From positions 5,827,001 to 5,891,000 of the forward strand of contig JARFJB010000400.1 in the NCBI GenBank assembly GCA_036346205.1: a stretch of 64,000 nucleotides of DNA, given 5' to 3'. Origin of the DNA: Vesta saturnalis (Eukaryota > Arthropoda > Insecta > Coleoptera > Lampyridae). A program made the position numbers and the translations under genes. The notes below the pieces were generated by a model. It saw only the letters and a program-made list of their open reading frames with translations, searched no databases and was not told the origin of the DNA. Below, one piece after another: positions 1 to 12,560 of the stretch; the stretch's first letter is position 1, and each line of letters starts with the position of its first letter.

Positions 1-2239
1 ACAGCAGGTTATTTAATTAACGGCGAAACTGTGAACTTTACGTTTGAAACTTTGGAACGAACGTTGGATTTTTCTGCAAAAAAAAGCGACGACTTCTCCA
101 GAGAACGACGAAATCACTTGGTAACTTTAAATACTAAACGCCTTTTTAGATCTCGATAAGTCCCTATGGACCAACTGCACGCAACGATAAACTGGTCTCG
201 TGAAGGATGAGCAATTATATGATCCCTTATTTGGGTTGTAAGGGAGTGAGAGCCCTGCTACGATAGTTCCTTCGACATGAATTTTGCTCTCGTGAATAAT
301 TTTATTTGTCGCGATATTGGTTTTTTAAGCCCCTTCCATTAAATTAGCCAATTAAAGAAAAGGTACTCAAATTTTCTAAGTACGCGCATCCACGAATTCA
401 AACTCGAAAATCGTCTAAGTAGCCATATACACGCACCAAAGAAAATTTCGACGAAAATCAACTATAAATTTAACGTGCATAGAAACCAAATTCTTTGTTT
501 AAAACCAAACTCTAATCAACAGAAACGGCGCCGCAATGACGGCTAACTAACTTTTTGCAAAAGTTGCACCATACAGTGTAATAATTTGAATGCGTTCTTC
601 AATTTAATTTTATATGATGCAATCTCAACTTGATTTAACGAAATTCACCAATTTCAAATAACGAATGTTTCCTCTCGACATAGTGAAGGGTTTTCTTAAA
701 CATCGACACCAAAAATGTAAATCACATTTCCCTTTTAAACTTTCATTATATTTTGATCGACAACAAACGCTTATCAAAACTAGTTTTAGAAAATACTAAA
801 CAAAATTCCTAAACCTTTCAAATACGTAAAAGACAAAAGAAAACGTTACAATAGAAAAGCTTCTCCAAATAACAAACAATACGTAATTTCGAAAATTATC
901 GGCAAATCTTTGATAAAATCATGGACCCATGACAACCAATTTTTTTATTATAAAGTTAGAATCCACATTTCAAAAGTTACAAATAAGCTTAAATTCTAGC
1001 AATACTTTAACTTTATGTTTGGACAAAAGTATACTATGCCCTGATCAATACATACGAATCTATGAAAATGAATAATTCAGTTCCAATACTTTTTGTTTAT
1101 ATCAAAATACAGTTGCATCTTTCTGTACAATAAGTTGATTGAGCTTTACAAGTGGAATGTGTAATCTTTCTTTTGATATCCTAAACTTGCTTCATATTAA
1201 TCTAGCCCTTACGTGCTTGTGTTCGTCAATTATAAACTAAATTTCTTACAAATTGACTATTCCTTCTTAATATAAATTTATACTGTACATTTTGCAAATA
1301 ATTTTAAAGCGTTTTTGAACTTCTACGTGATTGGTGCTCCATGTTTAAATATAAGCTTTAGCTGTATAATTTTTCATCTGACTTTGACATTTATGAGATA
1401 TGGAGGCACTACATGTCACCATAAAGCGAGCATACAATAAACTCTTTGAAGTTTCAGATCTAAGTTGCCACACAAGCACTGCTATAATAATATACCTTTT
1501 TGTATTGATTGAAATACGATCATTAGCAATTGCTTGAAACTAAAAATAATTTTAATGCAAACAGTTCTCTCTAAAATGCTGATTTTGTCTTACTTACTAT
1601 ATGTGTATGTTAGATTCGTTACTCTTACTGTATCGTTAGTTGTGCTGTTAAAATCATTTAACGTTTATTGCTGTTTCTCTAATATCGTCATTAAGTATTT
1701 TCTATAATAATATCACAAGACTTCATTGGTGTATTCGAAAAATACTTGCGCGACTTGAGAACAAAACTAGTATTTCTTGGAAACATCCCGAGCGGAACGC
1801 GAGGGGCGTTTCCTTAAAGCAATACTAATTTTGTTCGAAAAGGAGGGAAAGTATGTGAATATACCGAGGAAGTCGAGTGGTGTTCGATCAGATTTTATAA
1901 TTTCTTTCTACTAATTAACAATAAAATCTAGTCTTAGAAACTTATTTATTGTAATTATAAAGTGTGCAATTATTATAAATTACCTTAGTTACCGTGCTTA
2001 GTTACTGACATGACTGACATCTCACAGTTAGTTTGGTATATTTCATTAAAGGGAGCAATGAAAATACGAAACCGAAAACAAATCGAATATACCTAAATAA
2101 ACAAGTTGTATTTTCATGAAATACGTTCGTGATTGGTTCAAATTTGTGAGAATAAGCATTGCTGATTGGTTAATGTTATAGAAATGATATGATCTTAAGT
2201 CTATTACTTCTCTGAAGTAAGAAAGAAATTTGGTAATCT
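1..2239. other. AT-rich DNA without a recognisable gene
   Basis: No open reading frame of recognisable content, no RNA gene and no transposon end was seen on either strand. The only local structure noted is the hairpin at 1759-1836, listed separately. Base composition is uniformly AT-rich, as expected for intergenic or intronic insect DNA. Confidence 0.5.
1759..1836. repeat. Imperfect hairpin / short inverted repeat
   Basis: The outer arms gaacaaaactagtatt and aatactaattttgttc are inverted complements with one mismatch. An inner pair (ggaaac and gtttcc) continues the stem towards a GC-richer tip around cgagcggaacgcgagg. The ~78 bp unit stands out from the AT-rich surroundings. It could be a tiny MITE or a foldable transcript; no flanking target duplication was recognised. 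Confidence 0.4.
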
Positions 2240-3925
2240 ATTTTAACCCGGTTCCCAATAAAATTAGTGTATCAAGATATCTTAATACACCAATTCTGAC
2301 TAACACTGGTGGGTAACAAAACTTAGTTCTTGGTCAGCGAGGCAATTCATTCTGCCGGGTTTATAACGAAATTGGTGTATAAAATATTCGGTTCAAATGC
2401 TGACCAGAACTCGTGTCACAAAACAACAGTCAATCCATTTTGTCACGATATCAATCCAATTAGTGTATCAAGACAGTTTTTGACCCAAATTTGATCTAAA
2501 TGTTGCTGTACTCTCAAGAGTAATATAATTTAGCACTTGCAATTCTTTTTACCGCGTCAATAACAAAATTGTGTTTTTCAACCTTTCGGTTAAATGCGAA
2601 CTAGTACTTATATGTCACATAATGTAGCTCTTGGGATGTTCATTTTGCTGAAATTCCAAGGAATTTTGTGTATAAATATGGATTTAAGTCAAATTTACTG
2701 ACGAATTGGTCACATATATTTTAGCTTTTGGTCTATCCATTCTGCAGTTGCTCCAACGAAATTCACTTATGAATAGATTTTCAGCAAAATTTGGTTCAAA
2801 CGCCGACAAACACTCATGACTAACAGAATTTAGCTCTTGTTTATTAAAGTCATCCATTTTGCCGCGCCCACAACGTTGGTTTATACAAAATTTGCTTAAC
2901 TGCTGACCATTACTCATATGTCACAGAACTTAGCTCTTGAACACTTCATTTCTCCGCGATCGCAATGATTTTTTGTTGAACAAATATAGACTTTAAGTCA
3001 AATTCGACACAAATTCTGACAAATGGGTCACATAATTGAGCGTTTAATCATCAAGGTTAGCGATTTTGCGGCGAACCCAACGAATTTTGTTTATAAATAT
3101 AGATTTCGAGCAACATTTGGGCCAAATGCTGACAAACACTCATATCAACAAACTCGGCCCTTTGTCATCTACGTAATCCTTTTGTCGCATCCCTGACAAA
3201 TGTGGTGTATCAAGATTTTGAGTTTGCGCTCATCGAGGCAATCAGTTTTGCCGCGTGCAAAACAAAATTAGTATATCAACATGGCCTGTGTGCTAATTTC
3301 AGCTTAAATGATGACCGATTTTGCTCTTGTCGAAAAAATCCATTGTGCCGCGATCAACATAGTTGTGGGCTAAGCTTGGCCCCAATGCTGACAAATACTC
3401 ATGAGTAGCAGAATTAGGTAATCCAAATCAAAATTGGTGTATCAGCAATTTGGTTGAAATTCTATCGGTTACAGAATTCAGCTCTTGGGCCCCAAAGCAA
3501 TGTAATGTGCCACGATCACAATGACTTTGGTGAATAAATCTAGATGTTGTACCAAATTCGTTCTAAATGCTAAACAACAGTCATAGGTCACAGAATTTAG
3601 CTTTTGATCATCGAGGCAGCCCATCTGACTGTGATACCAACAAAATTGGTATATCAGTATAGTTTTTGGACGAAATTTGCCAAAATGCAGATGAACACTC
3701 GCGTTTAGCAGGATGTAGCACTTGGCCATCAAGGCAATCCATTTTGCCGTGGCCCCAAGGAAATTAGTGTAGGAATATAAACTTTCAGCCCAAATGCTGT
3801 CAAACATTCATGAGTCTTTAGTTCTTGGTCATAGAGTCAAACCATTTTCCGTATTCACAATGAGATTAGTGCATCAACATTGTTTTTGGGTTAAATTTAG
3901 CCCAAGTGATGAGCAACACAACAAA
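2240..3925 (+). repeat. Degenerate tandem array, ~115 bp unit, about 17 copies
   Basis: The same ordered set of phrases recurs: attggtgtatcaa, then ttggcccaaatgctgac, then aacactcatg, then cacagaatttagctcttgg, then catcgaggcaatccatt, then ttgccgcgaccacaacga. The first phrase falls near 2263, 2371, 2459, 2568, 2663, 2761, 2875, 2968, 3083, 3201, 3267, 3362, 3432, 3526, 3646, 3763 and 3865. Spacings are mostly 90-120 bp; the 66 and 70 bp steps mark internally deleted copies. Copies are strongly diverged, which points to an old satellite-like array. Small ORFs inside it (2684-2917, 3202-3408, 3478-3807) are translations of the repeat and not taken as genes. Confidence 0.85.
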
Positions 3926-6900
3926 GTTTGTCACGTGCACAAAGGTACTGATGCTCAAACTAGGTAGTGTGCCGTAACCCCTATTAAGATAACCGGTAGC
4001 TCAGCCGTTTTGGAAAGCACTTGGGGGCATGGGCGTGTGATTGGCGTAGAAATAAAACTACAGTTTAAAAAGGGCACCGCTTGGTTTGCTCTTGTATGAC
4101 CCTCGAACCAAGAAAAAGATCAAGGCACAATTAAGACTATAGTAACAGTTAAGATAGAATGGAGCGTTGACCTGAAAGAGGAAAAATTAATTAAGGATCC
4201 TTGACAATTCGTTTCCTACAGAACTCAGCCTAAGTGGGCAGCAAAAAAATCAATATTCCCCTAGGACCAAATGTGTAAAATACACACTGGCTATCAGAAC
4301 TATGTCACAATAATCATAAATTGCCGAATAATAAATCAATAAAAGTTACATTAAATCGCTCATAATAATAAGTTAAGCGCAAAAAAAATTGCGCAACTCG
4401 CAGTTCTAGGAAGAGCTTTCCTTAAAACGCTAGAAAACAAGCATGACCCGCTAGGCGTTTATTACGGTTTAAATTCAACAAAAAAATTATATCCGCACAA
4501 ATCCTATCCTAACTAGATGTGCACAACTAAGGCTAAATTAACTTGATAAAATAAACTAAGCAGCGTGTTCCCAAACTATAAAGCAGCCTAAAAAGGTAAG
4601 GAACTCATATAATATTGACACAGTTGATTAAATGCTTAAAAAAAAAACAAAATTGATTAATGATCACACGGATCACCTGTATAAGTGGATGTGTATTTAT
4701 AGAATCACGGCTCAAATGTAATGACGGAAACATTAGAGATATAATAAGTAACATTTGACAGCTATTTACGGTACAGTTAATATTTTTAATAATGGTTAAC
4801 ACACGATATAATTAGGGCACAACCGAAGCTGGTTAAGAAATTCCAGCAAAAGCACTTTTCGTGAGTAGTATACTGAACAATTTTTATTAATTCAAAGGTA
4901 ACAAATAAAAGTTTTGGGTACGTAACATTGCTACATGAGTGACTAAACCATGCAGAAGTAAAACAAATATCTTTTATAGTTATATTCAGTAACCGTAGGC
5001 AGCTGCAGGAAAATCTTCCACTGTGTTTACGGTTGTCGTAGTTGACTATTTATTGCTCCAGGGCTCCGTCACGTAATAAACAAAATTGAACTTACCAGTA
5101 ACTTGGTTGTGTTGGGAATACTCAAACGTCTTACGTGATTTAACCTCGGTGTATTAGGTAGCGATCGAGAAAATAACGAAGAAATCCCTTAAACTATCTT
5201 CGGTGTAGAGTTGCCGTAAGCCATCGTTTCTCGCTTTAGTGATCAGTGCTGAGCAAATACACCGCCAGCATATCTATGAATCCTAGTTTCGAAAGGTATT
5301 CATGTACAGAAGGAACGAAGAAAAAACCTCCCGAAGGGACGAAAGATCATGTAGATGAAACAAAAGACTAACTTCTAATCAGTATAATATTAATTTGTAA
5401 TTAAAACAAGCTTAAACTGAGAAGGATAAATTTCTAATACGTTGTTTCCTTAAACGCTAACTAAACAAATGGTGTCACTCAAAAAAAGACCACACGGCCG
5501 TTTTAAAATGTCCTTTTCGACTAACTGCAGAATTTATATTAATACAAAAACTTTTGAAATTTTGTGTAGATCTCGAGTAATATTGTACACGGTGCTGCCA
5601 CGTCTAACTTTTGTAACTAGAATTAAATTACTAACAAATATGCCAGAAGTAGGGTGTGTTGCCTACCACCCGGTACGTAAAACTCGCAAAGTAAAAATCA
5701 CGTGTAGTAACTACAACTATCTAGCTAGTTAGTCTCGTATTTCAATTTCATCACAAGTTAGAGCGCTATCAAGAATCGTGGACGAACGGACGAGCAAGCC
5801 AGTAAGTATGAGATCCAGTCAGCATTATTCCCGAGCGATAAAATTTTGTACTATATTTGGAGATGGAAGTGAAACAGATTTCTAGACTGTAATAGTTTTG
5901 CCTAAACTACATAGATGATACTATTTGAAGGGCTATTTATAAATCATCAAAGATGAATTTGTTAATTAACGTAGCCTCGTATGCAAAATAACGGTGTAAA
6001 ATACAAATCAGTCAAAATAATATATTCTTAGCAACACATTCACAATATTAACTAAATGCATAAATAGGTAAAGGATATCAATAGATAACACACTATCCCT
6101 TACTCAGTGCTATAACTAAATGTATTATATACGTATAAGTAAATATATACTAAAACAACAAATCAGGAAAATCTTCTTTCTCACCAAAGTTTTTATTCAA
6201 CAGACACTGCGAAAAGTACTGTTGCGTAACATTGCTTTTGTATGCAACAGTGCGCTACAAGTACTAGGTAGGAGTCGGTTGCGAGTTTTGGATCTTATTA
6301 CATTTTAATTGAGGGAATATTCTCTTTGCTGCTGCTAGTGAATGAAGGGGACGCATTAAACCTGTTATCAGTTCTTTTAAATTTGGGAACATTCACTGAT
6401 CCAAATCAGTTTTTGTGAAACCTTCATCCCAAAAACCAGTTGAGGTATCTTCGCTCCTCTCTTTAAATTCATTTATTTCACGCAACAAACGCCCTTCAGA
6501 GTTTAATTCTTCAACATTACTAACTAATATTGGAAATCTATGCACAATGGGATCAAAGGAATCTTTTCAGAAAAAAATTAAAAAGTTTAACTAACGAACT
6601 TAAATTCATTTAACTCAGCCGGCGGTATTTCATCTTTATGTTGCATCACTAACAATTTCCGGCCTAGATATATATTCTCTAATGGTTTGAACAAAATACC
6701 TCGGCGTGGTCTACATTTTCTTTAGTAGTAGTAGCTTCGGAAGTAAACAAAAGTATAAGTGACAACCCTAACAACTGCTTGTAAAGAAAGGCACCTTATT
6801 TGACTTAATTTTAATATTTTATGAAATTGCACACAAGTGAAAATAGTGACACACACATCCCAATACGAAGATGTGAGGGATTATTTCGCGGACACCAGTA

Positions 6901-8009
6901 TTACTCTTACGAAGGTATACGAAAAAGGTTTTATACATGTATTCATAAATCAATGTGCTGCTTTACAAAATAAATTAACATAAACAATTCTGGAAATGTA
7001 AATAATTAACGTTATATAAAAAAAAGGAATAATATAATGGTCTTAGATAAACAATAATCAATAATTAAACTCCAAAATAATTCTGGAATTGGTCTGGTGC
7101 CTGTAGGTACGGCAGCCTTTCATACAGCCTACCTAGTTGGGTTGCTGGAGATTCTCTCGCTTCGGCTAGGGATTTTCTCTTTTACTATAAGTACAACAAA
7201 ACTTAATATTTTCAAGTAGACACAGGAATGGCGGTTTGTTTTGTACGCGAATTTGTAACGGGTGTTCTCTGAAAGAGTGTGTGCAGATACGAGGGTCGGT
7301 TACCAGATTAAATGGATATTTGTACTAGATGGGTAAGTATCATTTTAATTATTATAATACTTAAGTAAGTACAAATCACGGTTTGAGGTTAGTTCTTAGG
7401 ATACAGAACCTCCTTGTGGGACTGGTACAATAATTATTTCTATGTTAATTATTGGATAACAATTCGGCCTGGATTGGCCATAATGTAATCTTAATTTTCT
7501 TATAAAATTAGGTCAATGTCAGAAAAAATAAATCGCCTTGTTGCTTGCGCAATACAAATGCGGCATAAATTACTAAAATTAGAATTACTGAGATAATTAT
7601 TTCTTATACACCCACGGCAAGGGTTAACGAGAACTAAATTAATTAACTAAACTTACAGGGTATGCAATAGTTGTATGAATACCGAAATTTAGTGTTAAAT
7701 TAATTTAGAGTTTACTAAACAAATAGATATATAAACAGATTTGGTTTCAATTGATATGCCCACTAACCTACAGGGAATACTTTACTATTTATTGGATCGA
7801 GATGGTTTAAATTATTACGTTTTAATTACATTAAAACGTATAAACAAGTTGTTTATAATTTAAATAATTTCCTTGTTGCAAACGTATTCCTTTTAGTACA
7901 AAGCCAACCTCGTTTCATTCAATTTTGATTTAATTTTCACTTAGTTGTATAAACGGAGTGTTTCAAAATTCTGGTTTAGTTATTCAGGTGGTTCTTAAGC
8001 AGGGCAGGA
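3926..8009. other. AT-rich interval with no gene recognised
   Basis: The interval follows the tandem array and precedes the Tc1-like element. Short ORFs occur (for example 5469-5732 on plus and 6120-6308 on plus), but none shows a known motif, a conserved composition or a consistent neighbouring exon. A slightly GC-richer piece near 7080-7180 has no clear identity. Nothing here is supported as coding. Confidence 0.45.
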
Positions 8010-8015
8010 TATATA

Positions 8016-8117
8016 CTGACTTCCATAAAAAATGCAACACCTAGAATTTATTGAACGATTTTATTGAAATTTTCGTCAACGATGTCTTTCATTAGAACAA
8101 ACAAACGATTAAAATTT
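8016..8117 (+). repeat. Left terminal inverted repeat of the Tc1-like element
   Basis: About 102 bp, pairing with 9308-9411 with only scattered mismatches. Both contain gaacgattttattgaaattt and the run attagaacaaacaaacgatt close to their inner ends. Confidence 0.92.
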
Positions 8118-8151
8118 GAGAACAAAAGAACTAAAACTAAAAATGTTTTTT

Positions 8152-9184
8152 TCAATAATGAGTTGCTCCACCACGATTTGTGATGCACTCATTTAGACGG
8201 CGTGGCATGCTATCAATCAAGTGATCTATAGCTGCCTGTAGTGTATCAACCCATGCTTCTTGAATCCGTAGCCGGAGATCGTGTAAGTTGTCTGGAGAGT
8301 GTGGTAAATTACCCAATCGCCTATCGACCTTATCCCATACATGTCCAATGGACGACAAATCAGACGACCGAGCAAGCCATGGGAGGACAGTAAAGTTAGC
8401 TTCTTCCAAAAAACGTGTTTTAGCCCTTGCTGTATGAGGGCGCGCATTATCCTGTTGGAAAAAGGGATTTTTCAGCCCCTTAGGATATGGAAGCGCAACG
8501 GGTTCTATCACATTGGCAATATAACAAGCGGCGTTTAAGTTTCCATCACTGAAGACCAAGGGTGATCTGCTACCGTAACATATTGCACCCCACATCATCA
8601 CTCCTTGTGTGAGGGCTATGTTGCGTTCCACAGAAAATGTTGGATTTTTACGTTCTCCACGCATCCGTCTGACCCTCCTACGACTATCGTGGGGCCACAA
8701 GCAAAATCGGGATTTGTCACTAAACACAATTTGATGACATTCTTGCGCCCAATTCGCTCTTTCGTTGCTCCATTCTAGTCTGTGTAGACGGTGAAGTGGT
8801 GTAAGAGGAAGACATAAAAATGCACGATATGAACGCAGCCCATAAGACCTTATCCAGCGATAAACAGATGACATTGATATTCTGGGTCCTACACCTATCA
8901 TCCAATCATTTGCAATCGATCGAGCTGTTGAAAGTCGGTCTCTTGTGGCCAAAAGTCTTAAGCGACATTTTCGCGATCTGTAGTCCTGGGGGGCATCCAG
9001 ATCCAAGGCGACGTTGTTGCACCCCTTCCTTGGACCATTTGGACCAACATCTCAATACCGTTGTAACATTACGGTTTACACGACGAGCAATTTCTCTTAG
9101 CGAAAGTCCGGCCTCTCTCATGCCAATAATACGGCCACGTTCAAAATCAATCAATTGGGAAAAATGTTGACGTACTCTTGGCAT
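8152..9184 (-). pseudogene. Tc1-like transposase, frameshifted, catalytic Glu replaced by Gly
   Basis: This would encode a cut-and-paste transposase of about 340 residues, the usual Tc1 length. Translation starts at the Met at 9184 (MPRVRQHFSQ) and opens with a helix-turn-helix region containing GLSLREIARRVNRNVTTV. The frame is lost at a run of six G at 8988-8993, where one base has been gained or lost; the body continues in the other frame (LRLLATRDRLSTARSIAND). The catalytic domain shows the first Asp in VFSDKSRF and the second in FQQDNARPH. The third position, 34 residues on, lies in SSDLSSIGHVWD, where family members have Glu before HVWD; here the codon is GGA, Gly. The frameshift and the lost catalytic residue each predict an inactive protein. 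Smaller overlapping ORFs here are shadows. Confidence 0.93.
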
Positions 9185-9307
9185 TGTTCCCAAGTTCAGA
9201 ACAAACAATTTGCAAAAGTGACAGTTAATTACACACTGATTGGTTTATTTCTTCCAATTTATTGTTACTAAATGCGAAGGAAAAAAAAACTACTACCTAG
9301 ATTTTAT

Positions 9308-9410
9308 TCAAATTTTAATCGTTTGTTTGTTCTAATGAAAAACATCGTTGACGAAAATTTCAATAAAATCGTTCAACAAGTTATAGGTGTTGCAATTTTT
9401 ATGGAAGTCA

Positions 9411-9411
<1 letters not shown>
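9308..9411 (-). repeat. Right terminal inverted repeat of the Tc1-like element
   Basis: Inverted copy of 8016-8117, ending in tttttatggaagtcag immediately before the TA target dinucleotide and the microsatellite that follows. Confidence 0.92.

Positions 9412-9465
<54 letters not shown>
9412..9465. repeat. (TA)n microsatellite, ~27 units
   Basis: Pure TA dinucleotides. The array begins exactly at the TA target duplication of the Tc1-like element and ends where the next mariner-like element begins (cacacggtgttttatt). YIYIYI-type ORFs across it are artefacts. Confidence 0.95.
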
Positions 9466-9470
<5 letters not shown>

Positions 9471-10359
9471 GGTGTTTTATTAATTAGTGTTAAAGTATCA
9501 GGTTGCGTTATGGTCCAGGCGAAGCTGAGAAACCCTATAACAAAATTATTCCTAGGCCGTGCGCTATTTCTTCTCGTGAGCCATTCAAATTTCGAAATTT
9601 GACCGATTTCATTAGCTTTTATCTGGGAAAGTGTCCGATGAAAAATTCATTTTCAAACAAAATATTAATGTTGAATTTTTTTGCAATTGTTTGGTTGCAT
9701 TCCGCACCTTCAAAAACCTCAGATTAAGATTTTAAAAGATGCAAAATTTGAGAGAAATACGTTTGGCAACTAGGCCAATTTTGTGGTGACGTTTGTATAC
9801 ATCAGTGTGACAGGCATTTTTTGCATCCATTGCGTCGTTCGATTTCATATTTCACTGGTGATCATGTACTCATTCAACGAGTACGCAGATGTGTACATGG
9901 TGTACGGTCTAATTGCCTGGCCAACGAGGTCCCCCAGACCTGAATCCTTTAGATGTATTCATATAGAGCTTCCTCAAGGACAAAGTATGCAAGACGCCCC
10001 CGGATAATGAGCAGGATGTCCAGGAGTGAATGCGTGTTGCCGTTCACCAATAACCCTGGAAATGTTGGAACGTGCTTTGGATTCAATCCCGCTTCGATTG
10101 GAATTGTGCATGGACATGGACGGTGGTCATTTTCAACAATATGTTCAATAATAAAAAATGTGTTCTGTACTTTTTGTATTGTTTTGATCACCAATACGCT
10201 TCTGACACCTTGTGTCACGTATCATGTGGTGAATAAGTTTACATGTAGCTTCCAACGTTGCAATTTAATGTCATTCTTGGATGGCGCCGTTACAAAAAAC
10301 GGCGCATTAATTCTTTTATGAGGCTTCTCAGATTCGCATGGGCTATAACGCTAGCTATA

Positions 10360-10361
<2 letters not shown>
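9466..10361 (+). mobile_element. Decayed mariner-like element between two (TA)n arrays
   Basis: Subterminal sequence gcgttatggtccaggcgaag followed by ctgagaaacc at 9503-9536 recurs inverted near 10315-10352 as gcgttatagcccatgcgaat then ctgagaagcc, giving diverged inverted repeats. The interior holds the C-terminal part of a mariner-type transposase. The element is bounded by (TA)n arrays at 9412-9465 and 10362-10397, so its exact ends are uncertain by a few bases. Confidence 0.7.
9800..10145 (+). pseudogene. Mariner-like transposase, C-terminal remnant
   Basis: Read across frames, the segment gives IAWPTRSP, the usual stretch before the third catalytic acid, then FLKDKVCKTPPDNEQD, then ITLEMLERALDSIPLRLELC and MDMDGGHFQQYV. 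This matches the end of IS630/Tc1/mariner transposases of the DD-D class, which commonly finish in a CxxxDGGHFE-like tail. The second catalytic motif (QxDGAP) is eroded to something like HCVVRFH, and the third acid lies in a frameshifted stretch. The N-terminal half and the first catalytic Asp were not found. Family assignment is firm at superfamily level only. Confidence 0.75.

Positions 10362-10397
<36 letters not shown>
10362..10397. repeat. (TA)n microsatellite
   Basis: Eighteen TA units directly after the right end of the decayed mariner-like element. Confidence 0.93.
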
Positions 10398-10398
<1 letters not shown>

Positions 10399-12551
10399 GA
10401 TGTAATTTTAATAAAATGATTAAAATTGACATCTGTGAAATTCATAAATTTTTGCAATGTTAATTTACGTTTATTAATATAATTATAATTATCCCCACGT
10501 TTGAGCCCCACGAAATATTTTGAGATGAATTGCATTAATAATAATAATAACAACGTATTTGATTACAACTTCAGGACGTTGTGCCATCATTAATTCATTA
10601 CGATGATTAATGTTACACTTGTTTAATAAAATTGCCTCGACTAGCATCTCAGGGGATAGTTCAGTGTTAGTTCAGTATAAAAAAAAATCACTAAACGCCT
10701 TGGAACACCTGTAATTATATAATATGTTGCGCGCATGCGATAATCATTAACCTGAATTATTGCACATATTTCATGATGACTAAATAATAACGAAGATATA
10801 TTTTCGGTAAGTATCTTTTGCTTTTTAAAATAATATTGAGTCTCTATAAAATTAATTAATGGTTGTACGATTTCCAGACTAATATACAATTTACCTAAAT
10901 CCTTTACACACATGCATATAGGTGATAAACAATAATAATATTCAACGTAACCTCAAATAAAAACATAAGATTCATACACTCACATTTATGTTGGCATTCT
11001 TTCAGCTGTTTCAATGTTCAATATTGATGTTCCAATATCCAAATCAGAAGTAATTCGAATTCCATAAATAATTTTGATCCAACGGTAGAAGATCTACAGC
11101 ATAAGTATATACAGGTATGCTGCATAAATATTTTCTTAAACACTTTTCAGAAGCACTTTGACTTTATTTATTATATTTTCAAATATAATAATTTAATTTA
11201 AGGTTATTTATCATAAAATACAATAATTTTATCTGCATTCGATTTTTATTTAATTGAAACTTTTTAATTTTAATTCTAAAATGATAACACCGTGTTAATT
11301 TCGTTATAATAATTTTATATCAATCGAAATAATTGATTTACATTATTTACTTTCAATTGTTTAACGATACCACATCACTCGGACAAATACTCACGTTAAC
11401 CTAACTTATGACAATGTTAGAATTTCAATTGTTTTAATACTTTCATTATTGTAGATTATATGAAACCCACAAATCATTTTAAATTTGAATTAATGCACAC
11501 CCCGAGTGACATGATCTCACTTTAGGGAATTAACAGATAATGAGAAAAAATACAACTTCCTGTGCTTTTCTTGCTTAACAACCAATCAAATTATAGTATT
11601 TTGTCTATACAAACATAAGAAAGCTTAATTCTGATTGGCTAACCATTTTTCAGAAATTTGTAAATTACTAATTTTACACATAACTTTCTTATATGGGAAC
11701 ATATCTTAAACACACGATGATTTTTGAATTCTATATAAAATTTCCTTTCCATAGATACCACATTTGTCCTACTTCCTTTGAAAATTCTTAAACCATCTAA
11801 ATTTCAACAAATATGCAAATTTTCATATACAAATTTACTTATAACTAACTTAATCTACTTCCTACAGGAAAACTATAAACAGAAATGGATTCTATGATCC
11901 AAAATACATAGGGATACGCCAGTTTCTAACACACTTATGGTTTATTTTGAAAACTTACATCTTAACATTTATGTTCGTAATCAGCATAACCTGGTTTCTC
12001 GATTTTTACACTAAAAGTACATCCATAATGTTAATTTAAGTTGTAACACTTTCTATATACACCAATTTGTAAGTTATTAACACATTATTTGTTTAATTTC
12101 GCATTATTCACTTATAAGATATATGAATCTTATTAAATCTGTTCTATTTTCATACACTTTAGCATATAGTTTGCTCCTCCTATGTTAATTGATAAAATTT
12201 CTTTTCTTTTTGTTTTAGAATAGAAGCATATTATGTTACCAGACTAGAATCTACTTATTCATATGGATTACATAAATTTTATAGAATCAACCATCTACTT
12301 TACACTTCCGAAGATACTCGGAAACTATTAACATGAACATTATATTGTTCAGCTATGATAATAATTTAATACTGAAATTTGAATTAACTAGCTAACAACA
12401 TGTCCTATAATCACATATGTACTTAGTTTTATGTTACTTTGAACTTCTACAAATTGCGCTTTACAAATATGCTAAATCAATTCCAATACAATTACTTTGT
12501 TTAATGTAACTTTTACTCTGAGCCAATATCCAACTAACTATGATATTTAGC
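10398..12551. other. AT-rich interval with no gene recognised
   Basis: Very AT-rich sequence without a motif-bearing ORF. The longest ORFs (for example 10641-10913 on minus) have no recognisable domain and look like chance reading frames. Confidence 0.45.
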
Positions 12552-12560
12552 ATATAATAT

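Larger units (their letters stand above)
8016..9411 (-). mobile_element. Tc1-like DNA transposon with ~102 bp terminal inverted repeats
   Basis: The left end, starting ctgacttccataaaa, is matched almost base for base by the inverted right end at 9308-9411. The left arm is 8016-8117. TA dinucleotides flank both ends (8014-8015 and 9412-9413), as expected for Tc1/mariner integration. The 1,396 bp body carries one minus-strand transposase gene. The element is full length but its transposase is inactivated. Its right target TA runs directly into a (TA)n array. Confidence 0.92.

Noticed and set aside
2684..3807. ORFs of 68-109 codons
   Set aside because: They lie within the ~115 bp tandem array and encode fragments of the repeat in varying frames.
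2240..3925. Regular spacing that could suggest a CRISPR array
   Set aside because: The repeated part is the whole ~115 bp unit with no unique spacers, and the genome is eukaryotic.
3985..4060. Possible tRNA-like A box (ggtagctcagccg)
   Set aside because: No B box follows at the right distance and no cloverleaf could be drawn.
5469..5732. 87-codon basic ORF starting MVSLKKRPHGRFK
   Set aside because: No known motif, no neighbouring exon, and the length is within chance expectation for this sequence; left unannotated as a gene.
8341..9170. Plus-strand ORFs at 8341-8538 and 8820-9170
   Set aside because: They are antisense to the Tc1-like transposase and share no recognisable motif.
9272..9602. 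Overlapping ORFs with long Tyr-Ile runs (also at 10290, 12461, 13290, 13359, 57416, 62425, 62501)
   Set aside because: They are translations of (TA)n microsatellites with short random flanks, not proteins.
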